A DNA stretch of 64,000 bases from Gigantopelta aegis (taxonomy: Eukaryota; Mollusca; Gastropoda; Neomphalida; Peltospiridae), in contig NC_054706.1 of NCBI RefSeq assembly GCF_016097555.1, positions 58,805,303-58,869,302 of the forward strand. Reading direction: 5' to 3'. Positions 1 to 13,900 of this stretch are shown in pieces. The number at the start of each line of letters is the position of its first letter. Within the stretch, counting starts at the first letter, position 1. Made by a program: the position numbers and the translations under genes. The notes beneath the pieces were generated by a model. That model was not told the DNA's origin. It searched no databases and was given only the letters and a program-made list of their open reading frames with translations.

Positions 1-26
1 TTAACTATAAGATTTCTTCTCTATGA

Positions 27-352
27 GGGGCGGGACGTAGCCCAGTGGTAAAGCGTTCGCTTGATGCGCGGTTGGTCTAGGATCGATCCCCGTCGATGGA
101 CGCATTGGGCTATTTATCGTTCCAGCCAGTGCTCCACAACTGGTGTAACAAATACCGTGGTATGTACTATCCTGTCTGTGGGATGGTGCACATAAAAGAT
201 CCCTTGCTGCTAATCGAAAAGAGTAGCCCATCAAGTGGCGACAGCGAGTTTCCTCTCTTAATATCTGTGTGGTCTTTAACCATATGTCCGACGCCATATA
301 ACCGTAAATAAAATGAGTTGAGTGCGTCCTTAAATAAAACATTTCCTTCCTT
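27..352 (+). mobile_element. SINE, tRNA-like head 1, tail A
   Basis: The head has an A-box-like GTAGCCCAGTGGTAAAGCG and a B-box-like GGATCGATCCC. The shared body (CCAGTGCTCCACAACTGG, AAAAGATCCCTTGCTGCTAA) follows, and the tail ends TTAAATAAAACATTTCCTTC. No protein is encoded. Confidence 0.85.
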
Positions 353-360
353 CTTTTGTC

Positions 361-535
361 TGGGACGATGCATATAAAAGACCCCTTCAATTGCTACTAA
401 TGGGAAAATGTAGCGGGTTTCCTCTAAAATTATATGTCAAAATTATTAAATGTTTTACATCCAATAGCCGATGATTAATAAATCAATGTGCTTAAGTGGC
501 GTCGTTAAACAAAACAAAAAACAAAACAAAAATAT
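361..535 (+). mobile_element. SINE fragment, tail B
   Basis: It carries the body from CTGGGACGATGCATATAAAA to the tail GTCGTTAAACAAAACAAA. Head missing; it abuts the preceding SINE. Confidence 0.75.
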
Positions 536-700
536 TACGGTGCGAAGGCTTATCATGTGTAGGCTACATAACTGCACCCCAAGTGCTGGAACAAAACATC
601 AAATTAGGGCAATAATTATACGGGTTTCGGGAAAAATAAGCTGGCCTGAAACCTTTTCACCGTGTATTTCCATAATTCTACTCACAATATTAGTTGTATT

Positions 701-887
701 CAGGGCCGTACCCTAATCAAAACCTAAGGGGTGGGGGCACTACTTTTTATAACAAATGAAACACTATACAAATTAAACCCTGAGATGTGTATACTTAGTA
801 GACTATGCTATTTTCTGGAGAAAAATTAAAAGTGAGATTCTCAGGGGGCAACTGCCCACCCCCTGACCCCCGGAGGGTACGGCCCTG
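701..887. mobile_element. CAGGGCCGTACCCT palindromic MITE
   Basis: Both ends read CAGGGCCGTACCCT inward. A GGGGGCA/TGCCCACCCCC inner pair is also present. Target duplications are not clear. Confidence 0.65.
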
Positions 888-1455
888 GTAATCCATGTAA
901 AAATTAGTAATTATTATGTTGCAACCCTACATATAGCTGTTTGGCAGTAACACTAATATGAATAAATAATTAATATTCGGGAATTTAGCACGATTTTTGG
1001 CAAGAGTTGTCGTTCTTTGGTTGACTTTCCACAATGAAAATATAAAAATTGAAGACGCCATTTTGAAGAATTAGACTTGTTTCAACCAGTTAGTAAGTAG
1101 ATGTTTTGAAAAATTTCCCTTTTTTAAAAGAGAATTTGAGTGTTTGTACCAATTTGTTTTAGCATTAGTTTAATAATGAATGACAGAAGCATGCTAACAA
1201 TTGTATCATTGAATTGCGTTGGTAGCTACGCCAGTTTTTGGCAGAAACACTGACGGGCACTGGCGCTGTCGCTGCGGCACTGGTCGGGTGATTTCACTGA
1301 TCGATTCCGATTTATCGGCTATCGGCATTGCCGCAATGACATGAATTTATGGTGTGCATAATAATGCGTTTTCCATATGCAGATTAGCACTAATGTACTT
1401 AGGTTGCAGGATTTACTTATAGTCCCAGGGCCAATCATTGTCTTTTGAAAAACAA

Positions 1456-1540
1456 AGCCGAGTGAAAAATCGCACACCTCAAAACACTTAGGCGAGTGAA
1501 AAATCGCACTCATCAGAATGCTAGGACGGGTGAAAACCAA
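1456..1540 (+). repeat. Short tandem repeat, about 34-bp period, three copies
   Basis: GCGAGTGAAAAATCGCAC occurs at about 1457 and 1492, with a diverged third copy (GGGTGAAAACC) at about 1527. Confidence 0.55.
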
Positions 1541-4299
1541 GCATTCTTAATTTATGAAGAAGTAATTGTTACATGTAAATGCAGATACATATGTTGCAAA
1601 AATGAACTAATAAACCAATGTTTTCTTCTAATGGTATGTTGTTTGGTTCATTACTATTAGTGTAGTCTGACTTCATTTCCCTTTCACGAATGGAGTTATA
1701 ATTTATTAAAAAGTTTCAGGAGTAGTACTATGGAAATATAATTATGACATATACATGTATAGGAATCAACTTGTCTTGAATTTAATATGTACAATGAACA
1801 TGATTAGGTTAGTTGGGATGGGAAAAACCCACTGGTTCCGGGGAGGTGTCTCATGAACTACGACCCAAGCATCTCGGTGTGCACTACCGACTCATATTAC
1901 TAAAACATTTTTTAAATAACTCGTGAAACGTAGGACTACAATTACTTCAATCGATAGTGTTGGTTGGGACAGTGACATTCATGTGGCATTTTTAATCAAT
2001 CTGATTAAAATTAGCTCTACTGGGTCTACCCTGGTAGATCTAACAGCATTGTGTGGACTCCCATGTCCAGGTGACATTTTATCTATAAATAACAATTCAA
2101 ATATCGACCAATTACACTTCGCCGTTTATAGCATTATTCAGGACCATACAAATTCTAAAAATATCAGGCGAGACTATTTATGCAATAGGCGAACTTGTTA
2201 GTTTATTTCAACAATAAAAAAACAGTGGGGAAAGTGCAGTAATAAACTCTGGATTGTATACTAGTATAAACAGATTTTATGGCTATACCATCACGTTTTT
2301 TTTTTCCGTCTTGAGATGAATTTTATATAAAATTTTATATTGAAATTAGTTTCCGGCATATTTCGTAATTCACCCGAATCATTACGTATACTCTCAACAT
2401 AATTCCGAATGTTTTCAAATTCTTTTTAAATCACTGGCATGATTTTGCAAGTAAGGTTTTGATTGGTCGAATGAAAGGTCAACTGGACATGAGCTCCAAC
2501 GGGCTGCTGTTAGATCCACATGTAATAGTGGAGCTATTTTTAATTAGATTGCATTTTTAATTCAACAATTACGCAACCAATCTCCCTTCCTCAACATTTT
2601 GTAACGTCATTTGACCTACCGCTACAAGTTACGAATGGCTCTGACATCTGTCAAGACAGCGTTACGTCATTGATCTAGAACGGCCCCAATGTTGTTGATA
2701 AAAAAAAATAGACACTCTGATAAAATCTGTCATTACAAAGGATTTTATTCCAAACAGTTATGAACTAATCGAGACTATTTTACCGACTTCGCTGATTTCC
2801 ATAACGAGTTCATTTGTGTAGGCTACAGAAGCCATTATTTAATTCAGTCCCTTTTCTCTTTTTGTTATAGCTATATGAACAGTATAAATGAGTTATCCGT
2901 ATCAGATGTTGTGATCTATTACCTTATAAAAGTGGACTGTTTCTAATTAATAATAAATTAAATAGGCAGAGAAGTTTTGATTCAGATTGGTACGTCATCG
3001 AAGGTGTCTATTAAACCTGTGTTTTCCGATTTGTATTACAAAGATAAATATCAGTCATATATTAAAATCTTGCATGGACGCTACCGTTCATGTCACATTT
3101 AAAACAATTTCTGGCATTAAACAGGTCTTTCTGTCAGCTACATAACTGTCATAAGGTAAATAGTGGCAATCAGTATACAAAATTATTTTACGTGCACTGT
3201 TTGTTAAGTGTAACATGCCTTATTTTTCACACTCGCCAGATTAAAATTACTTGCACTGTATGAGTGTGATCGTACTCTCACACCTTAACCTTTAGACTAC
3301 TGGATTAATTTTTAACAAAAACCACGTTGAGTGGGTACAAGTTTATAATTTTTACTCACATATATTCACTTAAATGTTTTATAAATACATGAAATAAAGT
3401 TCATATATGAATCGGTAAGTATTATTTTCGTGTCTTTTTTTTTAATTTTTATTATTTTAGATCGGCTAATGGTGATTAAAATTAGGCAAAAAATCGAAAA
3501 AGTTCCGTTTACTTACGGGCATTTGTGGCCAGCTGTCCAGTATTTATGTCCATTATTCCCGATAACAGTGGTTTTCTGACCAGAATTTTTTTTAAAACCT
3601 GAACTACGATTCATATTGCAATATTTGGTCATTTTCGTTGTTGGTAAAACGATCAAATTAGCTGTCACAATCAGCTATCGATCCCTGAAAATGACCGCGA
3701 CGTGTCGCCATTGTTAAGCGAAAATACTTGCCGAAAACCACTTTTTGAACTCAAAATTTCAAGGTATTTTCAATTGAAAAAATCAAAACAAAAACCACCA
3801 TTTTGAAAAAAAATCTTTTTTCTTTAATTATATTTCCGTTTCCGGTGAGTGTCGTGTGCAAAACGGCGGGAAATATGAATTGGGGAATGCACTGTATACA
3901 GTGTACAGTATATCGACTGACGTGACGTTGGGCGAGATATCTCGCCTGCAGTACTCGGAAGGTTAAAAGACAATGTCTGCAGGTTTCCTCTCTCTGACCA
4001 ATGTCCCATTTGGGCTTCTTAAATATTAAAAAAATAATTGAGTTAGTCGCCCAAATAATATTATGTGGGCGATCTTCGTTAGAGCTATAACATAAGAGCC
4101 ACTATTAATATTTGTATTCCACATTAAAATCTTGCTTGTGGTTCTCTTACCGTAATTTGCCAACATCCATTATTATATTTTGGTGGGTTTCGAGCCCTGC
4201 AAATATATCTCTTTTTAAAGGAATTGCCCAAGAGGTATCCAAACATAAGCAGAGATTTTTCCAGAGGTTAAAATGGATAAAAATTATTACCCTAAATAT

Positions 4300-4515
4300 G
4301 TGTCATGACTGGTATATCAAAGACCATGGTATGTGTTATCCTGTTTATGGAATGGTGCATATAATAGATCCCTTGCTACTAATGGGAAAAATGTAGTGTT
4401 CAGGTTTCCTTTCTTAGACTATGTATATGTCAAAAGTACCAAACGTTTGACATCCAGTAGCCGATGATTAATAAATCAATGTGCTCTAGTGGTGTCATTA
4501 AAGAAAACAAACTTT
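4300..4515 (+). mobile_element. SINE, head missing, tail B
   Basis: It starts within the body at GTCATGACTGGTATATCAAA. The flanks TTACCCTAAATAT (4287-4299) and TTACCCAAAAATAT (4516-4529) look like target duplications, so it inserted already truncated. Confidence 0.7.
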
Positions 4516-4840
4516 TTACCCAAAAATATTTTTATGGTACTGATTGTTTAGATATTTTTTTAATGTTAAAAAGTTGTTTCAGTGTTCCTGTATGACTAAA
4601 CATAATTTATTACAAATACAGAGTATTTACGAGTACTGGTAGGCTTAGCGGCCCATCGAAGGCGAACCCAAACATATATCTCTGGCGGAAACTCTGACTT
4701 GTAAGCAGTACCTCAGTCTTTCACTTTTCATATCATTTCCAATTTCCATTTAAAAATTAACTGTACGTTTCCTTGTTTTTTTAGATTCCAATGATAAGTT
4801 TTTGTCTTTTTTTAAAGGTGCAGTGATATGATTTTTCTTT

Positions 4841-4902
4841 TTGCAGATGTAGAAATAATGTCAAAATAATAGAAGTGAAAAAACACCCAAAAAAACCTAG
4901 CC
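4841..4902 (+). promoter_or_regulatory. Spliced 5' leader with two tiny upstream ORFs
   Basis: A pyrimidine-rich acceptor ends at 4846, so a non-coding exon must lie upstream. The exon begins with ATG-TAG (4847-4852), a start followed directly by a stop. A second upstream ORF, ATG TCA AAA TAA, lies at 4858-4869. The main start at 4903 follows. Start-stop elements are known to hold back scanning ribosomes; a role here is inference. Confidence 0.45.
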
Positions 4903-7900
4903 ATGAACCAGTATCCTGGTTTCGTCCCAATGATGGTGCCCCAGCACTACATGGTGGCTATGCCAGGGCTCCCACTGCCACCAGGACTGCAAGCCGCCCA
5001 TGCTCACCAGGCAGCCCTGCAGCAGATGATGCCGCCTTCGGTTGTCCCTCACCCAGGAGTTATGGCCCCTGGTTCTGTAGCTCAGCCTGGCATCGCTCTG
5101 CCTCCAGGAACTCCGATAAGTGCACTGACTGCCTTACAACAGCAGCAGGAACGCAAGCTGCAGGTCACTCCACCAGAAGGTGCACCACAGTTTCAGGATG
5201 TTAGACAAAACAGGTACGGAAAGGATTTTAGGACTAGTTAGCATAAATTAATTTATTGTAGACCTTGGACTTTTTAAATCAATGTTTGTTTCGGTTATGT
5301 GGATTTATTTTATTATTAAGGATTTGTTATCTGGGTGGGAATTTGTATGAAATTTAGGCATAATGATAATTGCCATAACTTACTGGATATTTTAACTTGC
5401 AGTCTTTCAAAACAGAATGTCCAGAATTTTATGTTTTTCTGTGTTTGACCTGACTTCAATTTGTTTTAGGTGCAACTCTGACAGCAATAGAAAGAAGCAG
5501 AATTTTGAGAAATCTACTTGTCCAGCAATATTTTCACTTGTCCAAATAAATGTTTTGTTTTATTAAAGTACAAAGAACATATTTTTGATTACAAAAAATT
5601 ATTCTGCATTGAAATTTTTTACTTGTCCACTGGACAACCATAAAGCTACATTTTGCTTGTCCGAGCAGATTTTCACTTGTCAGGACAAATGGACAAGTGC
5701 TCATTTGAAATATTGCCTGATTGTACAGGGCTCGACCTTAGCGGTAGCCCAGGATATTTGGCTACTGATTTCTTGGTCAGGTACCAGATTTCTAAACCTG
5801 GTAATCCGTCAGGCTACTATATTTTTTTGGTACATCCAGTTACTCTGCAATCAATTAAACCCATTTAAAACGTTTAAATAAAAATTAATGATTTTGATTG
5901 ATTTTTTTTTTTTTTTTTTTTAATTTATTAAAATTATAGGGCTACCTATTTTACTGAGAGCTGCCATATTTCATAACCTGGTAGCTCACTGTGCTTCCAC
6001 TGAAAAAATGTTACGGTCAAGGCCTGTTGTGTGACATTGTGTGGTCACTGTTGTTCTCCAAGTGTTTAGTGTAATTCTTTTACTAGTGCCGTCTGAATGC
6101 TATGAACACCTGTATACAACTATTTTCTGTTGATTGATTGGTTGTGTTTTTTATCAGGGATCATTTTAAAACATTTAAACAGTAGTTTTAATCAATTTTC
6201 AGTTGACTATAAATATCTCTAATCAAGATTTTGAGAAAAAAATGTTCCCTGATTATTTGTTTTATTTCATTATCTTTTGTTTCAGTTTCCCCGGCCTTCC
6301 TCCTATGGGGTTTCAGTGGCCACCTCAACAACTAGAACAGCTGCAGCTACAGCAGCAGCAGCAATCGATCCTACCCGAAGAGCCTGGGCAGGAGGATGTA
6401 GGTCTCGTGCTGGACGATTACAACTCTGATCTCAGTCTTGTGTTGGATAATGATGGGTGTGTAGAATAACATCTTTAGACTAAATTTATTATTGGGGGAG
6501 GAGTAGCCCAGTGGTAACGTGCTCGCTTGATGCGCAGTTGGTCTAGGATCAATCTCTGCCAGTTGGCTCATTGGTCTAGTTTTCGCTCTGGTAAGAACAC
6601 CACAACTGGTATATCAAAGACCGTGGTATGTGCTATCCTGTCTGGGATGGTGTATAAAAAGGTCCTTTTTTACTAATGTCAGAATTAACAAATGTTTGAC
6701 AACAAATAGTTGATGATTAACAAATCAATGTGCTCTAGTGGTGTTGCTAAACAAAAACAAACTAATTTTTTAACCAATAGCTGATGATTAATAAATCAGT
6801 GTGCTCTAGTGGTATCATTAAACAAAACAAACTAACTTTTTAATTTATTATTGTCTCAGTGACAAACATTGGAAGTTTTTAAAAAGAAAAAACTAAAAAA
6901 AATCGAGCTGGATCAAGCACAGTAGGTAGATTACTATCATTAAACAAAACAAACTAACTTTTTAATTTATTATTGTCTCAGTGACAAACATTGGACGTTT
7001 TTAAAAAGAAAAAACTAAAAAAAATCGAGCTGGATCAAGCACAGTAGGTAGATTACTAGCCTGAGCTGTTTTGATCAGAGGATCAAATTTCCCTTTTGGA
7101 CTCTTTCTCTGAAAAGGGCGGGACGTAGCCCAGTAGTAAACGTTCGCTCGATGTGGGATCGATCTCCGTCGGTGGGTCCATTGGGCTATTTCTCGTTCCA
7201 GCCAGTGCACCATGACTGGTATATCAAAGGCTGTGGTATGTACTACCCTGTCTGTGGGATGATGCATATAAAAGATCCCTTGCTACTAATCAGAAAGAGT
7301 GGCCCATGAAGTGGCGACAACGGGTTTCCTATCTCAATATCTGTATGGTCCTTAACCATAATATATGTCTGACGCCATATAACCGTAAATAAAATGTGTT
7401 GAGCGTGTCGTTAAATAAAACATGTCTTTCTTTCATTATCTGAATTTTGTTTCTGGTCTAACCAGTGTCCCACAACTGGTTTATTAAAGGCTTTGATATG
7501 GGCTGTGTTGTTAGTAAAACAAACTTGTGCAATTATATGGTTATGGGGAATTTATTGTTTTTATCAAGCATCTATATAATATCAGTATCATTGGTCTTGC
7601 TTTTAATGCATTTTAATAAATAAAACTAATATTGAAAGTAACTGATTAAATGAATATTTTAGGTAAATGTTTTGGCCTGTTTTATTTTTAATTTCATTTT
7701 TTGATTGGCAATTTGCTAATACTAGTGTTTTGTGAGAGAATGAGCTTTGCATTTCTTAATTTATTTCCTTGTAGTATATGTTTTTATTTGTTTTTGGTGT
7801 GGATCTTGATGTTATTGCAGGCAGCTACAATAATTTCTTATTTTTCAGGTATGGTGGTTTTCCTTTGAATAAACCGTCCGGATTTTGTTTCACTTGGTCT

Positions 7901-10900
7901 GGAGTTCGATGTACATACGGTGTTTGCAGGGGCAAGGTAAGTAAAGAAACACCACCCAAAAGAAATAGTTATTAGCATGGTCACTTTAATACTCTTAAGA
8001 TGTTGCAGGTCTTGAGGGTTTTTTGTTTTGGTTGCGTGGGGGGGGGGGGGGGGGGGGATAATTATTGTTAAAGCATTTGATAAAAAAAATAACACAACCC
8101 CATGGGCAATGCAAAGTATTAATAGTACTTGTATCGTCTAGATGGTCTGGAGTTACTGCTCATGTTGATTGAAATACATAAATGTTATTTTCAGATTTTG
8201 TACGAGGTGCGTATCACAGAAGAGCTGGCCACCGACTTTGGCTCTGACCACAATGAGGAAAACCCACACATTCTGAGAGTCGGCTGGTCCATAGACAGTT
8301 CATCCTTTCAGCTAGGTATGTTTTATAATTATAGTAATATTAGTGATGTTCCAGTAATAAGATTATAATAATAAATAAAAAATTGATCTGTCGGTTGGGC
8401 TCAATCATTGGTTCAACAAATTCACTAGACCTCGGTTCCGGCTAGTGGATTTTTGTTCTGGTCTAGTGGAAATATTCATCTGTATTATAATAATATAATA
8501 AATGTTTATTTTTAAAATTATTATTAAATGCCAATACGTTTTTGTGTAGAATGCTAATGCTTAGGTATATAACAGCAGCATGGGACAATTCCAATTAATT
8601 CAGATGATCATTATTAGTAACTAAAACGTTCTGCTGTCCACATGTATAAATATTTTTAATTAAGGATTGTCTGTTATTTCTTTTACATTCATCGGAGTAT
8701 GAACCAAATAAGTTATCCACAAACTGAATTGGCGAAGCATAAGATAAGCAAACATACAAGAAATAACAGACAATACTTACAATTAAATTTGATTTTGAAT
8801 TTTTTTGTTTGGTTGTTGAACAGTAACGCTCAATAAGACAAAGTAAAGTGCTTGCAATATTAGAACATTTTGTATAAAATTTATTCTGATGTTACTTGCC
8901 CAATTTAGTTGGGGTACAACCTTCATGGGTTATCACTTATGTGTATATTTTAACATTAATATGATTTGTTAAATTTGCAATGGAATATTAATGATTTTTT
9001 TAATAAATCAACTATATTCTTATTAACAGGAGAAGAGCCCTGGTCCTACGGTTATGGTGGAACCGGCAAGTTCTCGTCCAACAACAAGTTCGTTAATTAC
9101 GGCCAGCGGTTTGGTCTGAACGATGTCATCGGGGCCATGTTGGATCTGGACTCGAGGCCGGCTACTATCTCCTACATGAAGAATGGCAAGTTGCTGGGTG
9201 TGGCCACGCAGATCCAGGGCTACCCGGTGGGCAACAAGGACATGGCTCTCTTTCCACACATCTTGACAAAGAATTGCAGGTTAGTATATAGCAGGGTTTG
9301 TATAGTCTATAGATGTCGAGCTCTGGGTGAACAGAAACTTCAGCCAGTTTATCTTTTAAACTTAAAAAATAACAGAAATCCAGAGTTGTTTTCCAACAGA
9401 ATACTAATCATATCAAGAAATTATTTCACCGTTTGTTTTCAAAATTCATAATTAGTGAATATTGCAATTGGCAGAGCTAGCTCTGAATTTATAAAGTGCC
9501 GAAATTTGAGTGATCATAATGAATAGCCCTTGAATTTGTCAAATATGAAATATGTGACCTACTTTTCATTGTGTACTGCACATAACAGTAAATCCTTATC
9601 CGGACCATTTCATGCATACAGATGCATACAGGACCATCGAACCTCACATGTAGGAACAACTTGGGATGGTGGTGTGTCATGTTCTATTACTAGGTCACTG
9701 TGACCTATTTTTCACGATCTATTGCACATAACAGTAAATCCTTGTCCGGACCATATCTTGCATACAGGACCATCAAACCTCACATGTAGGAACAACTTGG
9801 GATGGTGTTTGGTCCAAAACAAACTGTTCATCCATCCCATTGCAAAAATTTCACATAATTGAATCATACCCGTAACATATTTATTAATATAGATATGGTT
9901 TTCCATCAAACTCATGATGGACATATCATGTACCTCACCGGTACTCTTGTTTTTCTTGGAATAAATGTTCAAAATGGAGTGGGTGCATTTAACACTGGTG
10001 CGCATAATACATGGAAAAATACGGTAGAAGTAACATAGTTTATTTAGTTAGTGTTAAAACAAATAGTCTTGATTGTAGGAATACTCAGTGTGTTAAATAA
10101 TTTTAAACTATTTTGTTCTAATTTTAGATTCCGAGTTAACTTGGGCCAAGAAGAGCCATGGTTTCCTCCTGATGGGGATTACAAATACATCGGACAGATT
10201 CCGCTTCAGGAACGAGTGCAGGGACAGCTTCCACCAGCTAAATTTTCTGACTGTGAGGTTAGTGCTATTAATCAGGATAAAAATTTTAATTTTCATCAGA
10301 ATACAATGTAATTATGATCACAGTGTGAAAACCGGCTCAGTTTTCGGACTGTGAGGTTAGTGCTATTAATCAGGATTTAAAAAAAATTTTTTTATCGGAA
10401 TACAATGTAATTATGATCACAGTGTTAAAATCAGCTATTGGTGACTACAAATTTTACAAGGCGAGACCATTGAGCGATCATCAGTTTGATGAAAATGTGT
10501 ATTTTGTCCAATATAAAATATGGTAGATAATGAAAATGTTTAGGGCTGGTGAAGAATTAACTGGTCTTACTGGTAGAACAACTTAGTTTTTGTTTTGAAT
10601 CAATCATGCCTTTCATTTAAAATTCACTGGTCATGATTGCAGTATCATTTAAATAATTTAATTAATTTACTTGTAGATGACAATGCAGCCAAAAGAAATT
10701 AATAAATGCAATGCTACAGTACTGTATATGATGCTCATCAAAATAATGAATATTTAGAGTCATTGAACACTGTTTGGACCATTTAAAATGACGCAAGTCA
10801 GATATAAGTTTGTGCAAATGGAAAGATGTACCATGACAATTGCTGCTGTTCTTTACTCGGTATTGTAGAGTTATGAAATGAAAATTCTTTTCCCTAAATC

Positions 10901-13900
10901 AATTGTTTTGCTGTGTTTAGTTTTTTAAACTCGAAGCCAGGGCCTGTAGCTATCAAAACTTTTAAGGTCCATACTTTAATATAGTCTAAAGTTGATACAG
11001 CATTGCCATAACAATTCACGACTAGTGGAAGCCCAAGTCAAGACTTTTAAAACTTTTGTAAGCACTTGGCCGTACATGTATGTGTAAATCATAACCTGGA
11101 TATATATTTTTTTTAATCTTATTTTTTATATATTTTAGATGATAATGATCATAGGACTGCCAGGCTCTGGTAAAACCACTTGGGCTATTAACATGCAGAA
11201 AAACCATCCTGAAAAGAGATACAACATCGTTGGTTCAGACACACTGATTGACAAAATGAGAGTCATGGGTCTGCCTCGAAAGCGCAACTACCACGGAAGA
11301 TGGGAAAATCTGATAGACAAAGCCACCAAGTGTTTGAATAAGCTGTTCTTGGTCGGTAAGTATTATTGCTCTCTAATTCTGAGGTGTCGTTAACCAATTA
11401 ATCCTTTCCTTTTGAATATAAATACATCTTTTAATAAAATTATATCTGATTTGTCGAATAATATCTCTTGTTACCCTTAAAGTTTTATTTTATTTTCAGC
11501 AAGCAAAAAGAAGCGTAATTACATTTTGGATCAGACAAATGTATACCCGTCGGCACGTGTGAGGAAAATGAAAAACTTCAACGGCTTTTTCCGCATCGGT
11601 GCCGTTGTCCAGCCAGACGACGGAGAATTGGAAAGGAGATCCTGGAAGAGAACCCACGAAGACGGTACTACTATTTTCTTATAGTTTTATTTAATGAATT
11701 CATATCAGTATATTTGTACATGTACCTGCCTTTTTCTGAACAGAACAGTGTATTTAGAATTTGCATGCACTTTTTTCTTCTGTACCATCAAACCTGAGAC
11801 CTACAAAGTATGGCCTTTGAATAGAAAAAAAATACAAATGTATATAATCGTATAGAAAAGATTTTACTGAACCTAATCTTCGTTATGCATGGTGTCCTTC
11901 ATGGGATGTCTCGCTGTATTTTGGGTGTGGGTTACATTTCATTTATTGTGAATGGACAATTTGTCACATACCAAAAACATATTCAGTTGTAGTTGGTGTG
12001 TTATAAGTGAACACATTTTTCATTATTATGTTCATCATTGGAAATTAACTTGTCGGCTAATTAATCCAGACTAGATTTGGTGTTAGCGTTCTTTGGAATT
12101 GTAACTCGTCAGTACAACATGCATGAAAATTCATCATCTCACATACACTTCATTTATGTTTGTTCCTGTGTATAGGTCAAGCATCAGTTACTTGTTTTTA
12201 ATGTTCGGTGAAGTTGTTTCTTGACCATTCACTTAATCTTTGGTATAAAACCTTTACTTTAAAAAAAAAAAAATTCCTGGGGTATATATGTACTTCAGAG
12301 ATTGGTTTCTTTTGTTTAGAATTTTATGTTATGTTTGTGGACCACCATTCCTAAGTCATGGTCAACTGTTCACATTTCTGTATGGTCATATGTTGATTTC
12401 TGGACCGTAATTCCTAAATCTCTGATTGAAGAGATAAGGTATTACAGATGGAATATTTTTGCTATGAAATAAAAAATTTAATGACGTTTATGTTAGGTTC
12501 ATCATCAAATGCAAATTCATCTTTGAAACACTAGATTCATAGGCGATGTCAAGTTCTACTCTAGGTTTTGCCCAGCACTCTTATATGTCTGTGCACCAGC
12601 CTGTATATATATGTCATATCAGTTAGAGAATGGCCTGTGTCTCCAGCTCGAATCAGTGTTGTTGGTTCTTGTTTCATTCACAGAGTTGTTTGTTCATCTG
12701 TTTGTTATTCCATTTATAGATTACATTATCTAAGACATTACACATAATAAATTAGCTAATAAGCTTGCATTAATTCATACTAAAGGGTCACAGTTTAACA
12801 TGTATTTTGGGGGTTGTTGTAGTTTTTATGTTAGTTTTTTAGGCCTTTGTCATTTGTACAGTAAATGACTTAGCCACTCATTGTAGTATCTCTTTAAAAC
12901 ATATTTGTTTTCAGCAGAAACAGCCTGCACATGTGTCATCACAATGAAGATTAAACCTTTTTTTTCAGCACTATAATCTAAGAATAGTATGTGTTATAAT
13001 CTAAAGCTAATTTTACTTCAGTATTAAAATAAGTTTAACGTGGGATACATGACATTGTATGTTTAAAAAAATAGTGCTTAGCAATTTTAAAAATATATAT
13101 ATATCTAAAGGAAATTATTTGTGTAATGTTAAGGATAGTATGGGTTAGTCTAAAACAAATTTTATTTCAGGGCTAAAATGAAATGTGTAGTGTGGATTAC
13201 ATATATGTTTAAAAAGAAAAAGTTTTAGTAATAATTTACAGGGAGGAGATTTGTATGTGTATAGTGTTAAATACCTTTATTTCAGAATTTACTAATAAAC
13301 ATATATTGATGGTAATGTTTACTTACACAAGATGTTGTAGTTTGAAAATTGTGCCAAGTTTTATTAAATTTACAGTCAATTATTTTAATAAATTTAAAAC
13401 AACATCGCAGGTTATTTTGTCATTTGCATGTATTTATATTTATTTCTTTTAAATTACATTTTGCAAGATGTCAGTTGCAACTAGCAATTGGTTAAAATTG
13501 TATTACTTCAGTAGACATTTAGGCTTGCATAAAAATGTACATGTCTATATTACGTTTTTTTTAAACTTCACAATTGTTTTGTTGCCTTACTCTTTTCACA
13601 GAAAAACCAGTAAGTCACTCAATGTCTGAAACAATTTATTTTTTCAGCAATAAAAGCTTACGGCAAGGTATTTGTCATAGCATTTTAAGACTTCTTTTTT
13701 TTTTCAGCACTGAAATCTAAACATGTATACATCTGGAGTACCGGTATATTTTTTAGTCTTTTACACGACTTCTGTTTTTCTCTAGACCCAAAACGTAATG
13801 GAAGGGTTAAAAACATATTGTTTTTACCAGTAAAGAACACTTGAGTGTGGAGTGTTTTATATACAGTTAAAATACCTGTGGGTCATAAGATTGGTTGCAC

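Larger units (their letters stand above)
530..4840. other. Intergenic or 5' untranslated/intronic sequence
   Basis: AT-rich and without a recognisable exon. It holds the MITE at 701-887, the triple repeat at 1456-1540 and a SINE at 4300-4515. An unseen HNRNPUL1 5' exon may lie here or further left. Confidence 0.6.
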
